Origin: Chitinophaga polysaccharea
GTDB taxonomy: Bacteria; Bacteroidota; Bacteroidia; Chitinophagales; Chitinophagaceae
Length of the DNA stretch: 64,000 nucleotides
NCBI RefSeq assembly: GCF_007829335.1
Contig: NZ_VIWO01000003.1
Span: 372,001-436,000, forward strand
Reading direction: 5' to 3'
In this document: positions 44,450 through 53,381 of the stretch, in pieces
Numbering within the stretch: position 1 is the first letter of the stretch
How the letters are laid out: every line of letters begins with the position of its first letter
Position numbers and translations under genes: made by a program
The notes under the pieces: generated by a model
What the model saw: the letters and a program-made list of their open reading frames with translations, nothing else
Database searches by the model: none
What the model was told of the DNA's origin: nothing

Positions 44450-45901
44450 ATGATTCTGCTGGTGCTATTAATCGTTCTTTTTGCTGCCGCGCTGCTATCC
44501 TGGGTAGCAGGGGCAAAAAGCCATGCAGCGTGCCGCTGGATAGCACTCTGCAGTTTATTGTTCAACCTGGGGATAGTGATCCGTATCTGGCTGGGGCATA
44601 CTGCGATCTCCGGTCGCTGGTGGTACCAGTATAAAATAGATTGGGTGCCACATTTTGGTATCAGCCTGCACCTGGCCATGGACGGCCTCAGCCTGCTGAT
44701 GCTGGCCCTTACTTTTTTCCTGGGCGCATTGGCAGTGCTCATTTCCTGGAAAGAACTGCAAACAAGGGTGGGGTTCTTTCATTTCAACCTGTTGTTTGTA
44801 CTCTGCGGTATCACCGGTGTTTTCCTCACCATGGATCTGTTCCTCTTTTATTTTTTCTGGGAGATGATGTTGATACCCATGTACTTTTTGATAGGGATAT
44901 GGGGGCATGAACACCGGGAATATGCGGCCAACAAGTTTTTCCTGTTTACCCAGGCCGGGGGGCTGCTGATGTTGCTGGCCATACTGGGACTCTACTTTGT
45001 ACATGCAGCTAACACTAACGTATATACGTTTAATTATTTCGAATTGCTGAATACGCCCATGGAAGGGGCTACCGCACGTTGGCTGATGTTAGGATTCCTG
45101 GTGGCCTTTTTAGTGAAGCTACCGGCGGTGCCTTTCCATACCTGGTTGCCGGATGCACATACAGAGGCGCCTACCGCCGGTAGCGTGGTGCTGGCCGGAT
45201 TATTATTGAAGACCGGCGCCTATGGTATCCTCCGGTTTGTATTACCGCTGTTCCCGGCTGCTGCAGCAGAAATAGCGCCGCTGGCGATGTTACTGGGAGT
45301 AGCAGGCATCCTGTACGGAGGCATGCTGGCGTTTGCACAAACAGACCTCAAACGATTGATCGCCTATACCAGCGTGAGTCATATGGGATTTGTGCTGCTT
45401 GGGGCATTCGCTTTTAATGAAATAGCCTACCAGGGAGTAGTGATGCAAATGATCACCCATGGTATCAGCACAGGGGCGCTCTTCATCATTGCGGGCGCTT
45501 TGTATGAACGGATCCATACCCGCAACCTGTGGCAAATGGGAGGGCTCTGGTTAAGGATGCCTTTAATGGGCAGTGCCGCTTTGATCTTTGTAATGGCTTC
45601 TCTCGGGTTACCGGGCCTGGGCAACTTTATCGCTGAATTCCTGATCCTGTTGGGCAGCTGGCCCGCCAGCCACCTGTTTACGATCCTGGCTACGATTGGA
45701 TTGGTGATTGCCACCGCCTATTCCCTGCGCCTGATGCAGAAAGTTTTTTTAGGTCCCTGCGACCGGCAATATGCCATACGGGATCTTAACGGGCGTGAAT
45801 TGGTGATCATTATATCACTGGTTATTGTTATCTGCTGGCTGGGATTTCATCCGCAGCCGGTTCTCAACACCACTCAAAACACCGCTTATGTCATTCGTTG
45901 A
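44450..45901 (+). CDS. nuoM: NADH-quinone oxidoreductase subunit M
   Basis: Antiporter-like proton-pumping subunit, 483 residues, about 14 transmembrane helices. Features: FFWEMMLIPMYFLIGIWG (key Glu of the pump), LPAVPFHTWLPDAHTEAPTAGSV and AQTDLKRLIAYTSVSHMGFV. Its 3' end overlaps nuoN by 14 bases. Confidence 0.97.
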   Translation: MILLVLLIVLFAAALLSWVAGAKSHAACRWIALCSLLFNLGIVIRIWLGHTAISGRWWYQYKIDWVPHFGISLHLAMDGLSLLMLALTFFLGALAVLISWKELQTRVGFFHFNLLFVLCGITGVFLTMDLFLFYFFWEMMLIPMYFLIGIWGHEHREYAANKFFLFTQAGGLLMLLAILGLYFVHAANTNVYTFNYFELLNTPMEGATARWLMLGFLVAFLVKLPAVPFHTWLPDAHTEAPTAGSVVLAGLLLKTGAYGILRFVLPLFPAAAAEIAPLAMLLGVAGILYGGMLAFAQTDLKRLIAYTSVSHMGFVLLGAFAFNEIAYQGVVMQMITHGISTGALFIIAGALYERIHTRNLWQMGGLWLRMPLMGSAALIFVMASLGLPGLGNFIAEFLILLGSWPASHLFTILATIGLVIATAYSLRLMQKVFLGPCDRQYAIRDLNGRELVIIISLVIVICWLGFHPQPVLNTTQNTAYVIR

Positions 45902-47327
45902 TTTCTTAAGCCTGGGACCCCTGATCACACTTTGCGCGGCATCGGTGATCGCGATGCTGTTGGTGGCTATATGGCGTAATCACCGTATGGTATACAGCTT
46001 TGCCATTATCGCGTTTTTAATGTCGATGGCGGCTGTAATACCAGCTATTAAATACATTCCCCATCCGGTACCTCCGTTATTGGTAATCGATGAATTTTCG
46101 CTGTTCAATACGGGTCTGATACTAACCGCCGGGCTGATCATTCTGTTGCTGTCATTTAACTATTTTGAAGAAAGAGAGGAGCGCAAGGAGGAGTATTACA
46201 TGCTGTTGATATTGGCCACCATCGGGGCATTGGTACTGGTGGTAAGCCGGCATTTTATGTCGCTGTTCCTGGGATTGGAAATACTGAGTATCAGCTTATA
46301 TGGACTCATTGCGTACTTGCGTGCCCGTGAGCGCTCCGACGAGGCGGGCATTAAGTACCTGATGCTGGCGGCGTTGTCATCGGCGTTCCTGTTGTTTGGA
46401 ATGGCGTTGGTATACGCTTTTACCGGGCATATGGATTTTCCGGGAATCGGAGCGGCACTGCGACAGGCGGGGTATTTGCCGGTAAGCGTCATGGCTGGTT
46501 TCGGGATGATGCTGATAGGAGTAGGGTTCAAGCTGGGGGTAGTGCCTTTTCACATGTGGGCGCCAGATGTATACGAAGGTGCGCCGTTGCCCGTAGCAGC
46601 CTTTATTGCTACCGTTTCCAAGGGCGCTATGCTGGTATTGCTGATCCGATTTTACCAGGATATCCAGGGTAATGATTATCCCATGTTGTGGTGGATGGTG
46701 GCTATTATAGCAGTGGCGTCCATGTTTGCCGGCAATTGGCTGGCCCTTACCCAGCAAAATATTAAACGTATCCTGGCATACTCGTCTATTGCACATATGG
46801 GATATATCCTGGTGGCATTTTTGTCGGGCGTGCAAACGGGTCTGGAGGCATTAGCATTTTACCTGGTTGCCTATTTTATTACCAGCATAGGCGCTTTTGG
46901 TGTAGTAATCGTAATGTCGAGTAGTTTGCAGGATGCGGAAACAGTGGCCGATTACAAAGGGCTGTTCTGGCGTTATCCATGGGTGGCTACGGTATTTACC
47001 GCGATGTTGTTGTCACTGGCCGGTATCCCGTTGACAGCAGGTTTTATTGGTAAGTTCTACGTGGTAATGGCCGGGGTAAATGGTCATCAATGGTTCCTGC
47101 TATTTATGCTGGCCATCAATAGCGTAATAGGTTTGTATTATTACATCCGCCTGGTAGCCACCATGTTTGCTGTGCCTGTACCGGGACAGCAAACAACGGT
47201 GGTACCGGCGTTACCTATGGCAGGGAATATTACCCTGGGTATTTTAACGGTATTGTTGATTGGGCTGGGCGTGTACCCTACTGCCATGATGCAGCTGATA
47301 CAGCAAATGATGCGCATTTTAAGCTGA
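45888..47327 (+). CDS. nuoN: NADH-quinone oxidoreductase subunit N
   Basis: Third antiporter-like subunit, 479 residues from the ATG at 45888 (MSFVDFLSLGPL), chosen over a longer open frame because it lies just before the nuoM stop. Features: FLGLEILSISLYGLIAYLR, VVPFHMWAPDVYEGAPLP and TQQNIKRILAYSSIAHMGYIL. Last gene of the operon; its TGA is immediately followed by the stop codon of the convergent receptor gene with no spacer. Confidence 0.97.
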   Translation: MSFVDFLSLGPLITLCAASVIAMLLVAIWRNHRMVYSFAIIAFLMSMAAVIPAIKYIPHPVPPLLVIDEFSLFNTGLILTAGLIILLLSFNYFEEREERKEEYYMLLILATIGALVLVVSRHFMSLFLGLEILSISLYGLIAYLRARERSDEAGIKYLMLAALSSAFLLFGMALVYAFTGHMDFPGIGAALRQAGYLPVSVMAGFGMMLIGVGFKLGVVPFHMWAPDVYEGAPLPVAAFIATVSKGAMLVLLIRFYQDIQGNDYPMLWWMVAIIAVASMFAGNWLALTQQNIKRILAYSSIAHMGYILVAFLSGVQTGLEALAFYLVAYFITSIGAFGVVIVMSSSLQDAETVADYKGLFWRYPWVATVFTAMLLSLAGIPLTAGFIGKFYVVMAGVNGHQWFLLFMLAINSVIGLYYYIRLVATMFAVPVPGQQTTVVPALPMAGNITLGILTVLLIGLGVYPTAMMQLIQQMMRILS

Positions 47328-49769
47328 TCATCCGGCCCTGTTCTGCTCGTCGGCAGTGCCTGTTTTTCTTTCCCGCGCAGCCTTAATGCTGGCATTGCCG
47401 AATTTATAGCTGAAGAAGAGGTTAAAGGTCCTGAACTGCCAGGTATTGAAGATGCCCAGGTTGAGGTTCTTGAACTCTGCGGCGCCGCGATAGCTTTCAT
47501 TACGCAGGATGTTATTATAACTCGCTTTTACGGTCAGCTTCTTATCCAGGAATAATTTCTGTATTCCCAGGTTCAGGTTATATTGACTATACCCCCTGAA
47601 CATACCGAAGATAAAAGGAGAGTTGTAGTATCCCATTACTTCCATCTTCATATCATGCGGCAGCGTGATAGTATTGGTGCTGCTTACGTAGGCATGGAAA
47701 TTATACCGGCTGTAAGGCTCACTGGTAGTAGGGTCTTCAAATTTGTACTTGTTATAGGAAAACTCTACGTTGTTATCACTGCTCCACCATTTGGTGACCT
47801 GTACCGGGATAGTAAATATCAGGCCGTAGAAATCGGTCTTGTCATAGTTCCGCTCGGTACTGATGGAGGCTTTGGTACTATCATCCTGGGTAATAAACTC
47901 CTCCATCATATCTTTTATCCGGCTATACCGGAAGGTAGCAATGTACTTATCTTTCAGGGTGTACGACAGCTCGGCAATATTGCTATACTGTGGCCGCAGG
48001 TAAGGGTTCCCCCTGAAGTAAGTGTATTTGTCGAGATAGAACATAAATGGATTTAGCTGCCCATAACCCGGACGTTCTATCCTGCGGGATAAGGCCAGGC
48101 TGAGTTTATTTTTATCATCCAGTTTTTGCTCTATCCCAATATTGGGGAAGAAATCGGTATAAGACCGTTTTACATAGGTATCGGTAGTAAAAGAGCGTCC
48201 GGCCGACCGGGTATTCTCCACCCTCAATCCCAGTTGTACCCCCGTTTTTTGTATCTGCTTTTTAAAGCTGGCATAGGCGGCATAAATATCTTCCTGGTAA
48301 TTAAAACGATCGCTCTGTGAGAGGGACGGCTTGTAAGCGCCCTGCATCAGGGAATCAAATCGCAGGTCATTGGTGGTGGTAACAAAGCTTACCTTGGCGC
48401 CGGTCTCCAGTTTTCCCGACGCGCCTATAGGCCAGCTGAGATCCGCTTTCAGGCTTTTAATGATTACCTGGGTATTACCGTTGGTGCGAATACTATTCGG
48501 GTTACGGCTCGTATTGGAATGGGGATCATACAGGCTGTCATTCAGCTGCATCAGGCGGTGGTTGTTAAATTGAGCATAGTCTGCATCGAAGCTGATTTCC
48601 CGTCCGCCTACGGTATCCAATACCCCCTTGTAATTGAGGTTGAGGGCTATGTTGTCGAATTTATTGTTGTTGGTGGTAAGGCTATGAATGACGGAATCCG
48701 GTGTCATATGCTGTTTACCGAGAAAGGCATCACTGAATATCTGGTTACTGAAAGCGTTTTTATAGCCATTGGCCAGTATCCCGATGGTATGTTTTTCGGT
48801 AAGAAAATAATCCAATCCTACTTTCAGGTAGTTATTTTTAAAGCGGTTGCGCTGGAAAATGCTCTGGTCCAGGGAAGTAACGCTGCCATCAGTTTCCTGG
48901 AACAACCGGTCATATTTGCGGGTAACCATCCGGGGATAGTCGCCCTGGTCGAAGTCGCCGAAGAGATTAAACTTTTCGGTTCTCCAGTTAATATTCCCTG
49001 ATACGCCATAACGGCCGTATTTAGACTGGGTAAGCGTGGTATTGATTGCACCATTGATTCCTGTCAGTTTTCCTTTTTTAGTTTTAATGTTGATGATTCC
49101 ACCGTTACCGGCAGCGTCATATTTGGCAGAAGGACTGGTCAGTATTTCTATCGTGGCAATGCTCTCTCCCGGTGTGGTTTTTAAGAGGTTTGTGAGTTGT
49201 TCCCCGCTGAGATAGGTCAGTTTGCCATCTATCATAACCGTTACGCTCTGGCCTTTCAACGTTACATTTTCGTTATTGTCCACCTGTACGCCCGGCGCCC
49301 TGCGGAGCAGGTCCAGCGCAGTATTACCGGCAGCGCTTACACTGTTTTCGATATTCATCACGGTTTTGCCGGCAGCGGTTTCGATCAGGGGCTTTTGTGC
49401 CGTCACATTCACTGCCTGCAGGTTTTTGCCCAGTGGCGGCAATAATACATTACCCAGGGCAATGGCTTTATGGGTGGCATCTACCTGGAACGGCTTCGTG
49501 TACGTAGTGGTATATCCCACCTGGGAGGCCTGGATGAAATAGTGTCCATGGGACACTTGTTGAAAGGCGCAGCCGCCGTTTTCAGCGCTCATTTCTCCTT
49601 TAACGAGGCTGGAGTCTTTCACCTTGCGCAGTATTACGCTGGTAAAGGGAAGCGGTTTCCCATTATTATCTGTTATTGTCAGTGTAATCTTTCCTGTGAT
49701 GGGTTGTTGTGCGAACATAGGGGCTACGCAGCAAAAAAGCATTCCCAGGGCGACGATGATTGTTTTCAT
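47328..49769 (-). CDS. outer-membrane beta-barrel receptor (TonB-dependent-receptor type)
   Basis: 813 residues. Signal peptide (MLFCCVAPMFA), a carboxypeptidase-regulatory-like beta-sandwich (about 22-105, ITLTITDNNGKPLPFTSVIL), a plug-like domain (about 115-225, TALDLLRRAPGVQV and GGIINIKTK), then a long barrel with alternating aromatic strands ending in FNLFFSYKFGN. This is the outer-membrane beta-barrel family 3 type of Bacteroidota, distinct from SusC. No SusD-like gene is present, so the ligand is unknown. A short tail (RERKTGTADEQNRAG) follows the last strand, which is unusual because barrels normally end in an aromatic residue. Confidence 0.9.
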   Translation of the reverse strand: MKTIIVALGMLFCCVAPMFAQQPITGKITLTITDNNGKPLPFTSVILRKVKDSSLVKGEMSAENGGCAFQQVSHGHYFIQASQVGYTTTYTKPFQVDATHKAIALGNVLLPPLGKNLQAVNVTAQKPLIETAAGKTVMNIENSVSAAGNTALDLLRRAPGVQVDNNENVTLKGQSVTVMIDGKLTYLSGEQLTNLLKTTPGESIATIEILTSPSAKYDAAGNGGIINIKTKKGKLTGINGAINTTLTQSKYGRYGVSGNINWRTEKFNLFGDFDQGDYPRMVTRKYDRLFQETDGSVTSLDQSIFQRNRFKNNYLKVGLDYFLTEKHTIGILANGYKNAFSNQIFSDAFLGKQHMTPDSVIHSLTTNNNKFDNIALNLNYKGVLDTVGGREISFDADYAQFNNHRLMQLNDSLYDPHSNTSRNPNSIRTNGNTQVIIKSLKADLSWPIGASGKLETGAKVSFVTTTNDLRFDSLMQGAYKPSLSQSDRFNYQEDIYAAYASFKKQIQKTGVQLGLRVENTRSAGRSFTTDTYVKRSYTDFFPNIGIEQKLDDKNKLSLALSRRIERPGYGQLNPFMFYLDKYTYFRGNPYLRPQYSNIAELSYTLKDKYIATFRYSRIKDMMEEFITQDDSTKASISTERNYDKTDFYGLIFTIPVQVTKWWSSDNNVEFSYNKYKFEDPTTSEPYSRYNFHAYVSSTNTITLPHDMKMEVMGYYNSPFIFGMFRGYSQYNLNLGIQKLFLDKKLTVKASYNNILRNESYRGAAEFKNLNLGIFNTWQFRTFNLFFSYKFGNASIKAARERKTGTADEQNRAG

Positions 49770-49839
49770 ACGATCGTTTCCGTTGTTAATTTCTCAAAAG
49801 CTATTTCCTGTATATATTGGGTCGGGTCCTTACAATCTA

Positions 49840-50121
49840 CTATTTGCTAATTTTAACTTGATCTTCGTAATACTGCAATGCCATTTTCAGCACATTTTGT
49901 ATTTGTCCAAGGGGCATTTGTGCATTGTCATTTGCTACACATGACTGGGTATTGGCAGTACAGGAAGAGGGAGCCTGGAAGTTTCCCAGGGTAATCAGGT
50001 AGACAGGAAGTTCATCCGGGTTTTTGGCCGAAAGGTGGCCATGGTTTGCTATTTTCCCTCCAAATGCCAGCAACAGCATTATTAAGGAACTCAGACATAA
50101 AAGAATAGCAACTTTTTTCAT
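49840..50121 (-). CDS. small secreted protein with a Cys pair
   Basis: 93 residues with a signal peptide (MKKVAILLCLSSLIMLLLAF). The mature part has PVYLITLGNF followed by Cys-Thr-Ala-Asn-Thr-Gln-Ser-Cys, likely a disulphide loop, and an amphipathic C-terminal helix. The pattern recalls the small DUF6520-like exported proteins of Bacteroidota, function unknown. It lies 70 bases upstream of the receptor gene on the same strand and may be co-transcribed. Confidence 0.6.
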   Translation of the reverse strand: MKKVAILLCLSSLIMLLLAFGGKIANHGHLSAKNPDELPVYLITLGNFQAPSSCTANTQSCVANDNAQMPLGQIQNVLKMALQYYEDQVKISK

Positions 50122-50195
50122 ACCACATTTTTACTAAAGACGAACAGGCACGAAAAAAGTTGCACGAAGAAGAGAAATAATTTTGCTGGATAAAT

Positions 50196-51464
50196 TTATT
50201 TTTTCCAGAGACGCTGTATGGTAGCCGGAGAGCGTTGTTCCAACAGGATGGTATGTCCGTTGCTCAGTTCCTCCAGCAGGCTGGCCTGGTAATAACGTAC
50301 CGTCAGCAGCTCCAGCCCTTCATTATAAACGATTTTGAATTGCTGGTGCAAGGTTTTTATCAGCAGCTCTATTTTTTCCGGGTTATTATCGATGCAACAG
50401 GAGAAATTGATGGCCCCATTTTGCATCAGGTTGATTTTCACCTTCAATCCATGGAAGATTTCATAGATATCGCTGATCTTATCTTCCGTAATAAAGGAAT
50501 AATCCTTAGAGGTAATGTTTAATAAAACCTGGTTCTTCTTCAGTACGATAATAGGAGGGAGCTGCTTTACGTCGGCAGTTTCCTTGATAATGGTACCGGG
50601 AAGGTTTTTGTCCAGGAAACATTTTACCAGCAAAGGAATTTGTTTGTTCTGGAGCGGTTTAATGGTTTTAGGGTGTATCACCTGGGCGCCATAATACGCC
50701 ATTTCTATCACCTCGCCGTAACTGATTTCCGGGATATTTACGGTATTGGGAAACAGTTTGGGGTCCGCATTTTTTAACCCTTCTACGTCTTTCCAGATGG
50801 TCTGGCTTTCCGCATCGAGCATATTGGCAAAAACGGCGGCGGAATAGTCACTGCCTTCCCTGCCCAGGGTAACGCTTTCATTTTGGTCGGTACTACCTAT
50901 GAAGCCTTGTGCAATGACGATGTTAGTGCTGTTGAACAGTGGGGCTACTTTTTCGGTCACCTGCCGCTGTGTATAAACCCAGTCAATGTTGGCATCCCGG
51001 AAGTTGTCGTCTGTACGAAATACATCCCTCACATCCACCCAGGTATTCGTGAGCCCTATGCTATTGAAAAACGCACTGACAATGGAGGTACTGAGTAACT
51101 CACCCAGGCCTACCAGTTGGTCATAATAATAGTCATAGGTCCGCATAGGCTTTTCGCCCAGCGTCCATTCGGCCTCGGTAAAAAACTGCTGCAGCTGTGT
51201 AAAAAGAGCGTGCTGGCGATTGCCCAGCAACGCCTCCGCCACATTGAGGTGATGTTGTTCGATGTTGAACAACAATTGCGCAGCGATTTCCCTTTTGCGG
51301 AGGAAAAAGTTCTCTGCCACCTTTTCCAGCTCATTGGTCGTTTTTGCCATTGCAGAAATAACAATGAGGAGCTTTTCGTCAGGAAATGACTGTACGATCT
51401 GCGCCACTTGCCGGATACGTTCAACACTTTCTAAACTTGCGCCACCAAACTTGAAAACCTTCAT
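50196..51464 (-). CDS. lysC: aspartate kinase, monofunctional
   Basis: 422 residues. Kinase domain with KFGGASLESVERI (residues 4-16; the usual KFGGTS has Ala for Thr) and the LGREGSDYSAAVFANML block (about 205-221), then a shortened C-terminal regulatory part (about 305-422) with one recognisable ACT-like segment (YSFITEDKISDIYEIF). Makes aspartyl phosphate at the head of the lysine/methionine/threonine pathways. It is a second aspartokinase besides thrA and probably differs in feedback control. Divergent from fbp. Confidence 0.9.
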   Translation of the reverse strand: MKVFKFGGASLESVERIRQVAQIVQSFPDEKLLIVISAMAKTTNELEKVAENFFLRKREIAAQLLFNIEQHHLNVAEALLGNRQHALFTQLQQFFTEAEWTLGEKPMRTYDYYYDQLVGLGELLSTSIVSAFFNSIGLTNTWVDVRDVFRTDDNFRDANIDWVYTQRQVTEKVAPLFNSTNIVIAQGFIGSTDQNESVTLGREGSDYSAAVFANMLDAESQTIWKDVEGLKNADPKLFPNTVNIPEISYGEVIEMAYYGAQVIHPKTIKPLQNKQIPLLVKCFLDKNLPGTIIKETADVKQLPPIIVLKKNQVLLNITSKDYSFITEDKISDIYEIFHGLKVKINLMQNGAINFSCCIDNNPEKIELLIKTLHQQFKIVYNEGLELLTVRYYQASLLEELSNGHTILLEQRSPATIQRLWKK

Positions 51465-51603
51465 ATGATAGTTTATCTTCTATTAAAAAATTATTTGGCA
51501 AAGTAAGACAAGTTTAGAATTGTTTTAAAATCTGTTTGCAGATAAATGACAGTTCTCTTAAAATAAGGGCATTTCCGTTAATTTCGTGACAGAACCTAAC
51601 GTT

Positions 51604-52614
51604 ATGAATCTTAAGCAAAAAGTTATGACCCTGGATGAATTTACCATCCAGGAGTTGCGTAATTACCCGGGCGCAACAGGGCAATTATCCGGCTTACTGC
51701 GGGATATTGGTTTGGCGGCTAAGCGTGTAAATGTGGAGGTAAATAAGGCAGGTATTGCCGATATCCTGGGAGAAGCCGGTAAAATCAATGTACAGGGTGA
51801 ATCGGTAAAGAAACTTGATGAATTTGCCAATGAACAATTCATCAACTCATTAGAAACCAGCATTTACTGCTGCGGCGTGGCTTCCGAGGAAAACGAAAAC
51901 TTCATTGCCTTCAACGATGAGCACTCCAAGAAATCTAAATACGTGGTGCTAATGGATCCCCTGGATGGTTCCGGCAATATAGATGTCAACGTATCTATCG
52001 GTACCATTTTCTCTGTATATCGCCGGCTAACCCCGGAAGGTACGGAATGCGAGCTGGAGGACTTTCTTCAACCCGGTACCCGGCAAATTGCTGCCGGTTA
52101 TATCATCTACGGTTCGTCTACGATGATGGTATATGCAACCCGACGTAGTGTACAGGGTTTTACCCTGGATCCATCTATTGGAGAGTTCTGCCTGTCGCAT
52201 CCAAATCTTAAATGCCCCCCTGAAAGCGATATTTTCTCTGTGAATGTGGGCTATTACCACCTTTACGAAGCAAAGATCCGCAAATCAATCGATCACTTTA
52301 TGGCCAGGAATGAAAACGACCGCATTTACCGCCATCGTTTTGTAGGCTGTATGGTGGCTGAAATACACCGTACCCTGATACAGGGCGGTATTTTTATGTA
52401 CCCTGCTTATGGGAAATGGGTATCCGGCCGTTTAAGGCTGTGTTATGAATGTAACCCCATGTCATTTATCATGGAAAAGGCGGGCGGCGTGGCTATGGCC
52501 AACGGTAAACAACGCCTGCTGGAGCTGAAACCAGCGCAACTACACCAACGCATACCTATTTTTATCGGGTCCAAAAATATGATGGATACCTGGCTGCATA
52601 TTGTCAACGAATAG
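51604..52614 (+). CDS. fbp: fructose-1,6-bisphosphatase, class I
   Basis: Gluconeogenic enzyme that removes the 1-phosphate of fructose 1,6-bisphosphate. 336 residues from the ATG at 51604; an upstream in-frame GTG (51586) and a downstream ATG (51625) are alternatives. Metal and substrate residues: LMDPLDGSGNIDVNVSIG, NEND/YRHRFVGCMVAEIHR and the conserved KAGG segment (EKAGGVAMANGKQRLLEL). Ended by a strong hairpin. Confidence 0.96.
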   Translation: MNLKQKVMTLDEFTIQELRNYPGATGQLSGLLRDIGLAAKRVNVEVNKAGIADILGEAGKINVQGESVKKLDEFANEQFINSLETSIYCCGVASEENENFIAFNDEHSKKSKYVVLMDPLDGSGNIDVNVSIGTIFSVYRRLTPEGTECELEDFLQPGTRQIAAGYIIYGSSTMMVYATRRSVQGFTLDPSIGEFCLSHPNLKCPPESDIFSVNVGYYHLYEAKIRKSIDHFMARNENDRIYRHRFVGCMVAEIHRTLIQGGIFMYPAYGKWVSGRLRLCYECNPMSFIMEKAGGVAMANGKQRLLELKPAQLHQRIPIFIGSKNMMDTWLHIVNE

Positions 52615-52630
52615 GGGAAAAGATTTTTAT

Positions 52631-52677
52631 AAAAACGGTGTGGAATGAATACAAAATATTCATTTCACACCGTTTTT
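52631..52677 (+). terminator. terminator of fbp
   Basis: Arms 52631-52651 and 52657-52677 complement each other at 20 of 21 positions around a five-base loop; the right arm ends in TTTTT and the left begins with AAAAA, so it can work in both directions. Confidence 0.9.
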
Positions 52678-52774
52678 AATTTTTGGTATAACAGTTGCTA
52701 AACCCCCGGCTAATTTATTAGTCTTATTAAGTACTATTCATTATTTATTTTTAATTATTAACCATTTTAGTTCT

Positions 52775-53263
52775 ATGTCGATTTTGAAGAACCAACGGAT
52801 CTTTTTACTGTTTGTAGCCATGCTGGCTTTCTTCCAGGTAAATGCGTGCTCACGTGTTACCAGCCACCAGGGCGACCATAACGGGGAAGGTAGCATGGAT
52901 GAACAAATCCTCTACTACACCAACAAGTTCCGTCAATCCAAAGGTCTGAAGCCCCTGCAACTCGATGAAACGATCAGTCAGCAGGCCCGCCGCCACAGCC
53001 GCGATATGGCCAACGGCAGCACCGGGTTCGGACACGAAGGATTCGAGGACCGCGTGGCAAACGTGTCTAAGAAGATGGGCCGTGTGAGCAGCGCCGCTGA
53101 AAATGTGGCCTATGGCACCCTCGATGCCGAAGCCGTAGTAAACGGCTGGATCAAAAGCCCCGGCCACCGCAGGAATATGCTGGGCGACTATACCCTGATC
53201 GGCATAGGCACGGCAGATAAAGGCCGGATAACGTTTTTTACGCAAGTCTTTATTAAGCAATAA
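52775..53263 (+). CDS. secreted CAP-domain (SCP/PR1-like) protein
   Basis: 162 residues. Signal peptide ending near VNAC (Cys25 could be a lipobox cysteine with an unusual Asn). The CAP domain (about 42-162) shows ILYYTNKFRQSKGLKPLQLD, HSRDMANG...FGHEGFEDR, AENVAYG and VVNGWIKSPGHRRNML, with the two His and two Glu of the CAP cavity. Role of bacterial CAP proteins is not well defined. The TAA begins hairpin repeat copy 3. Confidence 0.88.
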   Translation: MSILKNQRIFLLFVAMLAFFQVNACSRVTSHQGDHNGEGSMDEQILYYTNKFRQSKGLKPLQLDETISQQARRHSRDMANGSTGFGHEGFEDRVANVSKKMGRVSSAAENVAYGTLDAEAVVNGWIKSPGHRRNMLGDYTLIGIGTADKGRITFFTQVFIKQ

Positions 53264-53363
53264 AGCCGAAGGCTGAAAGCAAAAAGCCGTTGAAGCGGGT
53301 GAACTAGCGAATATTCGCCGGATCATTCGCTTCAACGGCTTTTTGCTTTAGGCTTTCTGCTTT
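53261..53363. repeat. long stop-codon-anchored hairpin repeat, copy 3
   Basis: Starts at the TAA of the CAP gene. Arms 53262-53304 and 53321-53363 are complementary at about 36 of 43 positions, around the loop TAGCGAATATTCGCCG. The arm contains CTGAAAGCAAAAAGCC and the outer end finishes in TTTTTT on the plus strand. Same family as 7350-7478 and 25625-25740. Confidence 0.88.
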
Positions 53364-53381
53364 TTTCCGTACTTTGGCCCC

